This document shows, piece after piece, positions 59,322 through 64,000 of a DNA stretch of 64,000 bases (positions are counted from its first letter, which is position 1; each line of letters starts with the position of its first letter). Position numbers and translations under genes: made by a program. A model generated the notes under the pieces. The model saw only the letters and a list, made by a program, of their open reading frames with translations, did no database searches and had not been told where the DNA came from. Source of the DNA: Zygnema circumcarinatum (Eukaryota; Streptophyta; Zygnematophyceae; Zygnematales; Zygnemataceae); NCBI GenBank assembly GCA_037447605.1, contig CM074804.1, forward strand, positions 8,125,187 to 8,189,186, in the 5' to 3' direction.

Positions 59322-61295
59322 ATGAAGTTTGCAGAAAAAGCAGTTCAGGAAAGCTCAGAGGCGCAGCATGAGGAGAAGACGTCTGGGAAGCGGAGAGAAC
59401 GATTCTTGGCAGCCGTTTCTGGGAAAGCCCTGAGGGCAAAGCTTGCTGGGAAGGTGAATCGTTCTCTTTCTTCTTCAGAAATCAGTAAGCTCTCTCTCAG
59501 TTTTCCACACCGTATCAAACTGTACAGACATTCAAAAGCCAAATTCTGGAAGAAATTTCTTTCTTTTGGTGGAGATTATGGATGACTATTAAGGAAAGGA
59601 TAAGCTCTTGCAAGCGCTGTCTTTTTATCTATTGAGGAATGCAGCCAGTTTTGAAAGTAAGCTGAGGAAATTGAAAGGCATGGACTAGCCATAGGCCATA
59701 GATTGGACTCAGATTTACAACCTCTGTCCATTGTTCTAATAATCATCTAGGTATTCAGAGTTATAAGAATCAGAAAATTTGGCACAAATAATCAGGCTGT
59801 ACTCCACATTCAAGTCGATAGAAACATAGGAAAAGAAAAGCACCTGCTTTTTATTTCTTCCTTATTTTTGAGTCAGAATGACTTTGGATGAAAATGGGCA
59901 TATGGATACCTACTGTTGTGATGTTACGATGGAAGAACGCGTGTGTTTGCCTTTTCAAATTGCCAAATGTTTTAGAAATTGGAAAGAATCGAGTGTTTTA
60001 TTGGATCGAATTGTTTACCTTCATTCAAAATTATTGTCTAAGTACCATTAAAAAAGGGTTATGTATGTCGCTTGTTTGAGGAAGCCTTTCAAGAGTTTCT
60101 ATCTGACAGAGCACAATGCTCGGAAGGGAACACCCCTTTTTCTCTTTCTTCTTTTTTCCCCCCTTTTTCTTTGTTTGTGTGTGTGCGGTTACCACCCGTA
60201 GGAAACCACCTGTGGGATGTTCTTCCCAGATCAAAAATTTGAAGTTTTTGCTTTCCTCCTCTGCCTGCAGGGAATCTGAGGACAGCCTATCAGAATGCGC
60301 GAAGCATCAAGAAGTATCGAAGGCTGGAGAAGAAACTTGGAGGGACTGGGAGGCCCTCTCTTCCTGGAGGTGCAGGGGCGAGGGAGGAAGAGGAGCAGGT
60401 CGAGCAGGTGAGTTCAAGCGGTCACTCACTGCTGCTCCATGTTCAGGATTGGAAGTGCATCAGGACTTTGCATATGAGGTTGCAAAGAGTGTGAGAGAAG
60501 AGTGGGAGGGAGGGGGAAAGGGAGGGAGAGAGAGGGAGAGATTGGGGAGAGATGGGGGGAGAGGGAGGGAGTTTCTTTCTCCTAGTGCTAATCGCTGGCT
60601 CTGTGGCGCTGCAGGCGGGCAGTAGGAATGCAGGGACTCTGCAGAGGCCTGAAGCTGCAGATAACAGAGCCGCAAGGAAGCAGTCTAAAGGGGCAGACTT
60701 ATCCGAGAGTAGGGTCAGGTTTTTCAACGGGGAGAGGGAGGGAGGGAGAGGGAGAGGGAGGGAGGGAGGGGGCGAAGGGTCAGGTGAGGCCGAGCTCGAT
60801 GGTTTGAAAGATAGTAGAAAGAGAAGGTATAAGGAATTCAAAGCGGACGATGAGGACAATGCAGGTGAGGAAGAGGAAAAGAGGGAGAGAGGGGGCCAAA
60901 CGAAAGGAGAAGGTGCAGGCAAGAAGAAGAGGCACAGTCAGTTGGAGAAAGATGAGGAGGAGGAGCCTTTTTTGCAGAAAGAAGAAGCTGGTGGTCCGAG
61001 TGAGAGAGAGGAGATGGCGGTAGGAGGGAGAGGCCATCTCAATCGGAGGAAGAAACCGCTCTTGAGTCAGATGGCGAGACTGCAGCGAGAAGCGGAGCAG
61101 AAGAAAGCTGCAGAGAGGGCAGCGAGGGAGGCGAGGGAGGCTGAGATGGAGCAAAAGCGGAAGCAGAGAGAGGAGGCGGAAAAGAGGAGGAAGGGAGTGA
61201 CTGCGAAGCTGAGGAAGGTGACGAAGAGAGGGCAGCCTGTGATGAAGCACAGAATGGAGAAGCTGCTGGAAAGCATACAGAAGGTGGTCAAGTAG
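59322..61295 (+). CDS. FYV7: FYV7/TAP26-like rRNA-processing protein
   Basis: Nucleolar protein of 18S rRNA maturation in the family's known members. Exons 59322-59484, 60271-60407 and 60615-61295 splice in phase to about 326 aa. The conserved N-terminal signature is AYQNARSIKKYRRLEKKL, formed after the junction SSSEI|RNLRT. The middle is Lys/Glu-rich and poorly conserved. The C-terminus has the FYV7 core: LLSQMARLQREAEQKKAAER, then a long Arg/Glu helix (AREAEMEQKRKQREEAEKRR) and KRGQPVMKHRMEKLLESIQK, the family's most diagnostic motif, four residues from the stop. It shares a compact divergent promoter with the METTL16-type gene, so two nuclear RNA-modification and processing genes may be co-regulated; this is inference. 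Part of the central exon consists of GGGAGA microsatellite translated as Arg/Gly/Glu. Confidence 0.86.
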
Positions 61296-61838
61296 CAGCC
61301 TTAGTTGTTCAGACAACCCCTCCAGTACTTAGAAAAGTACCTGGCGTCAATTTTCTCCACTCAAATTTTGAATCCTCTTGTTTTTTACACCAAGAGTCAA
61401 GCCAAAATTGCTAGGTTGGGGGTGAGACGTTGTAAAGTGTTGTTAAGGGAAAGATAAGAGAAGGGGGATTCGGGCTCTCTCAAGTGGACTCTCCCGCTCC
61501 CTTGTACAGCAACAAAGGCTCGGTTTCCTTACTGTGAAGACGGTTCCAAGGGTGGCTTCTTCTGGTGGTGCGATTGCATGCCATAGACTCTGCCCTTCTT
61601 GTCTGTTTTCTCAACTACCACGCTCATAGCAGGTTTCCTTCCGTTCTGAGAACAATACACTTTAGCCTTAAAATCCTAACGGCCCGTATCGGCCCTACAC
61701 AAAAATTTCTGCCTGGCAAGAACATGATTCACTATACATTTTTTCATTACCACGTTACCCCTCTCCAAAAGTGTAAAATCTTACGTCTCAAATCTGGCAA
61801 GCTTGCATAGGCATTCCGGAAAGTCAAGGTTGGTGCCA
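61296..61838. other. Convergent intergenic region
   Basis: Between FYV7 (+) and MSH4 (-) 3' ends. No gene or repeat seen. Confidence 0.5.
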
Positions 61839-64000
61839 TCACTTAATGAGCCCATCAAGGTAGCCGTCTTTCAGGCTCTGGAGATATTCTCGCAAGTTCT
61901 CCTCTTCCAGGTTTGAGAAGCGCAGACAGAGCAGCTTCTGGGCCACTTGGTACTGCCGCCGCAGGGGCAAATACTCGCTGTAGCTCTGCTCCAACCTCTT
62001 CACCTCCTGGAAGCAGAAGACGACTTAGCACGTTAGTTTCAGAAGTTGCCAACTGAAGTCTTGTTATGAGGTTTAAGTTAAAGGCTTATGGTTATGGTCA
62101 AGGGCTGTCAGTTCTTGTTCCTTTTGAAATGGATTGGCCTGAACCTGATCCTCGAACGCGTCTGGTAAAGGAAAGCTGCAAAATTACTCGTCCTCTCTCT
62201 CTTTCACCCATGCGGCTCTCTCGCGTTCTCTCTCCACCCTTCGCTGTAGCTCTACTCGTACATCGACAGCATGGGCTTACCCCTTCACTGTAGCGCAGGG
62301 CAAAGCGGCGTGCTTCAGAGATGATGGAGGAAGGGATTCCCGCCACCTCAGCAAGCAGCAGGCCGTAATTGGGGATGTTGGTATACCCTTCCTTCAACAG
62401 ATGCTGCGCAGATTGTAAAGGAAGCCCTCCCCTGCTTCAGCTTAATTACGCCTCACACAATTTTCGCAGGAGTGCGCAGGCCCCTCTCACATCCCCAGTT
62501 CCTCCCCCCCTCTCTTTCCCCCTTCCTTTCCCCTTTCAATGACATCTGTCCCCCTGACCCTCTCACTCGCATTCCTTTCCCTTGTCCTCTCCCACTTCCC
62601 CCCACCTCCACTACTACTTCCCCCCACTACGGCTTGTACACTTGTAGAACGTCATACTCAGATTCATTTCCTCTAGCGTTGAAAAATGGATCACTTTTAC
62701 AACTGAATATGCCGTTTCATTTCATGTTCGGCAAAAGCTACCGAATTTGAGGATGTCGTCAAGCAAAGGCTCGATAAATAGGTGACTTGCCTTGAATTCG
62801 AGACGGTTGTTGACCACTGCCGTCGAGAAATAGCACACTTTCACGTTTGGGTACAGGCTCGATAGCTCACCGAGCCTTTGCATGTGGGTGGCGAAGACAA
62901 TATAACTGAAACAGGGGTCATGGTAAACTGCATCAGCTCAAACCCCTCTGGTGTGCGGAGATAGCCGTTGGAGCACAAGGAGCAGATTTGGTGTGTTAAG
63001 GAGAATGCCACCCCTCTGAGGAAGAAATATCGCTGAAAACTTTACTTACAGAAAGGTAAAGCTTGGATAGTACTTCTTTCAGTAGGCATGTTTCATTGTA
63101 GCCCTCCCTTCACCCTGGCAAAGTATGCAGCAAGATATATGACTCACGCGTCAAGTTGTAGCAGGTATTCGCTGCAGCTCCATGCAATTGCAAGCCCATC
63201 CAGAGTGGATGTCGCTCTTCCCAGTTCGTCAACAATAACGAGGCTCCTGCAGCGCACAGAGGAATGGCATCATTGAAACGGTTAAGCGGAGCTCGGAAAA
63301 CCAGTCTTGATAGCATTTTGACGACGGGAAGCAAACAAAAAAAATAGGGCTAGAACAAGAACTGGCAGCAGCAGAAAAGCAAAAGAAGAAGCAGAAAAAG
63401 CATGCACGATGAAGCAAGGCGAATGCATTCCGTTTACCTGGAAGTTAGATTCTGCATCAGAAATGCCGTTTCTCGCATCTCCGTCATGAACTGCAATAAT
63501 TGGACACAGAAACTGGAGGGCCTCAGGAAGCACTAGTACACTGCGCATTGCAGGTCACAGTCCTTGTTCCAAACTGACAGCAACTGAACTATCACGCATC
63601 TTGCAATTCTCCTCTTGTCAGATTCGCCTAACTTGCATTGGCCCTGGATAAAAGAAGAAGTATGATTATGTGTGACGCCATTGAAGCCCAACTGGAGGAA
63701 GCTCAACCCCACTGAGTCGTGTGATCAGTAGTCAGAGGGCTCACTGTGCTGGAATTGGCCTCCAGGTTATCTCCTGAACCCAGTCTGGTAAAAATTCTGT
63801 CTATGACTCGAATTGAAGCGAACCGGGCGGGAACATACATGCCTATGTGAGCCATGATTGCAATAAGAGCAATTTGACGCAAATATGTGCTCTTCCCACT
63901 CCTGGCAGACAAGCACCAAGAGCAGACACATCCGGTCAAGTCTTGAATCGCATGCACTGATATGCAATAGTACCAACTTCAACTGGAAACTAGTAGAAAG
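61839..64000 (-). CDS. MSH4: MSH4, meiotic MutS homologue (C-terminal part, gene continues beyond window)
   Basis: Subunit of the MutS-gamma (MSH4-MSH5) clamp that stabilises meiotic crossover intermediates. Visible exons 63901-63745, 63490-63438, 63246-63148, 62905-62791, 62403-62281 and 62006-61839 cover the ATPase domain and C-terminus in phase. Walker A is split by an intron ([20 protein letters not shown]). Then come [20 protein letters not shown], Walker [21 protein letters not shown] and [10 protein letters not shown], the switch [40 protein letters not shown], and a C-terminal coiled region ending [12 protein letters not shown]. Catalytic Lys, Asp-Glu and His are present, so ATPase activity is expected. 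SYLYPNV-type spacing after the ATH motif favours MSH4 over mismatch-repair MutS. The intron after 62791 uses a GC donor (AAG|GCAAGT). The N-terminal exons lie to the right of the window. Confidence 0.92.

Overview
This is nuclear DNA from a photosynthetic eukaryote of the green lineage, most likely a green or streptophyte alga. The evidence is of four kinds. The genes are intron-rich with GT-AG junctions, and reading phase is preserved across almost every junction I checked. Several proteins have plant-type architecture: a plastid FHA protein, a WAC/DDT/WHIM chromatin protein ending in the plant-style basic C-terminus, a METTL16/FIO1-type methyltransferase, a root-cap-family protein and a plant-like NB-ARC/TPR NTPase. 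Two proteins carry plastid-type transit peptides. The telomere-like repeat is the plant heptamer CCCTAAA. The species cannot be fixed from the sequence. Two 10-base N runs next to poly-C mark assembly gaps.

Layout. A SUMO-protease (C48) gene lies at about 0.6-6.5 kb (+). A plastid FHA protein (8.96-10.75 kb, -) and a BtuF/TroA-like binding-fold protein (11.9-13.8 kb, -) follow. A divergent promoter leads to a WAC/DDT/WHIM protein (15.0-20.4 kb, +), then COQ9 (21.2-23.7 kb, +). A secreted root-cap/vWD-like protein (24.9-27.0 kb, -) is divergent from a plastid-targeted protein of unknown function (27.9-29.8 kb, +). A CYTH triphosphatase (30.6-32.7 kb, -) is divergent from an unrecognised membrane/CxxC protein (33.7-34.7 kb, +). 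A 92-bp minisatellite (35.3-35.7 kb) precedes TRAPPC11 (36.4-42.8 kb, -). Two helical exons (44.2-45.7 kb, +) probably begin the large NB-ARC/TPR STAND NTPase (45.9-53.8 kb, +). Next come a METTL16-type gene with an SPF30-like N-terminal extension (54.7-59.0 kb, -), a compact divergent promoter, FYV7 (59.3-61.3 kb, +) and the C-terminal exons of MSH4 (61.8 kb to the window end, -).

The genes form no operon-like pathway; they are housekeeping and regulatory genes (SUMO, chromatin, ubiquinone, trafficking, splicing/m6A, rRNA processing, meiosis). The unusual content lies in the METTL16 fusion, the low-complexity and telomere-like DNA inside introns, an interstitial (CCCTAAA)21 array in the NB-ARC gene, a triplicated 5' splice site in that gene, palindromic repeats, and GTCCGTAC/GTACGGAC motif clusters in most upstream regions.
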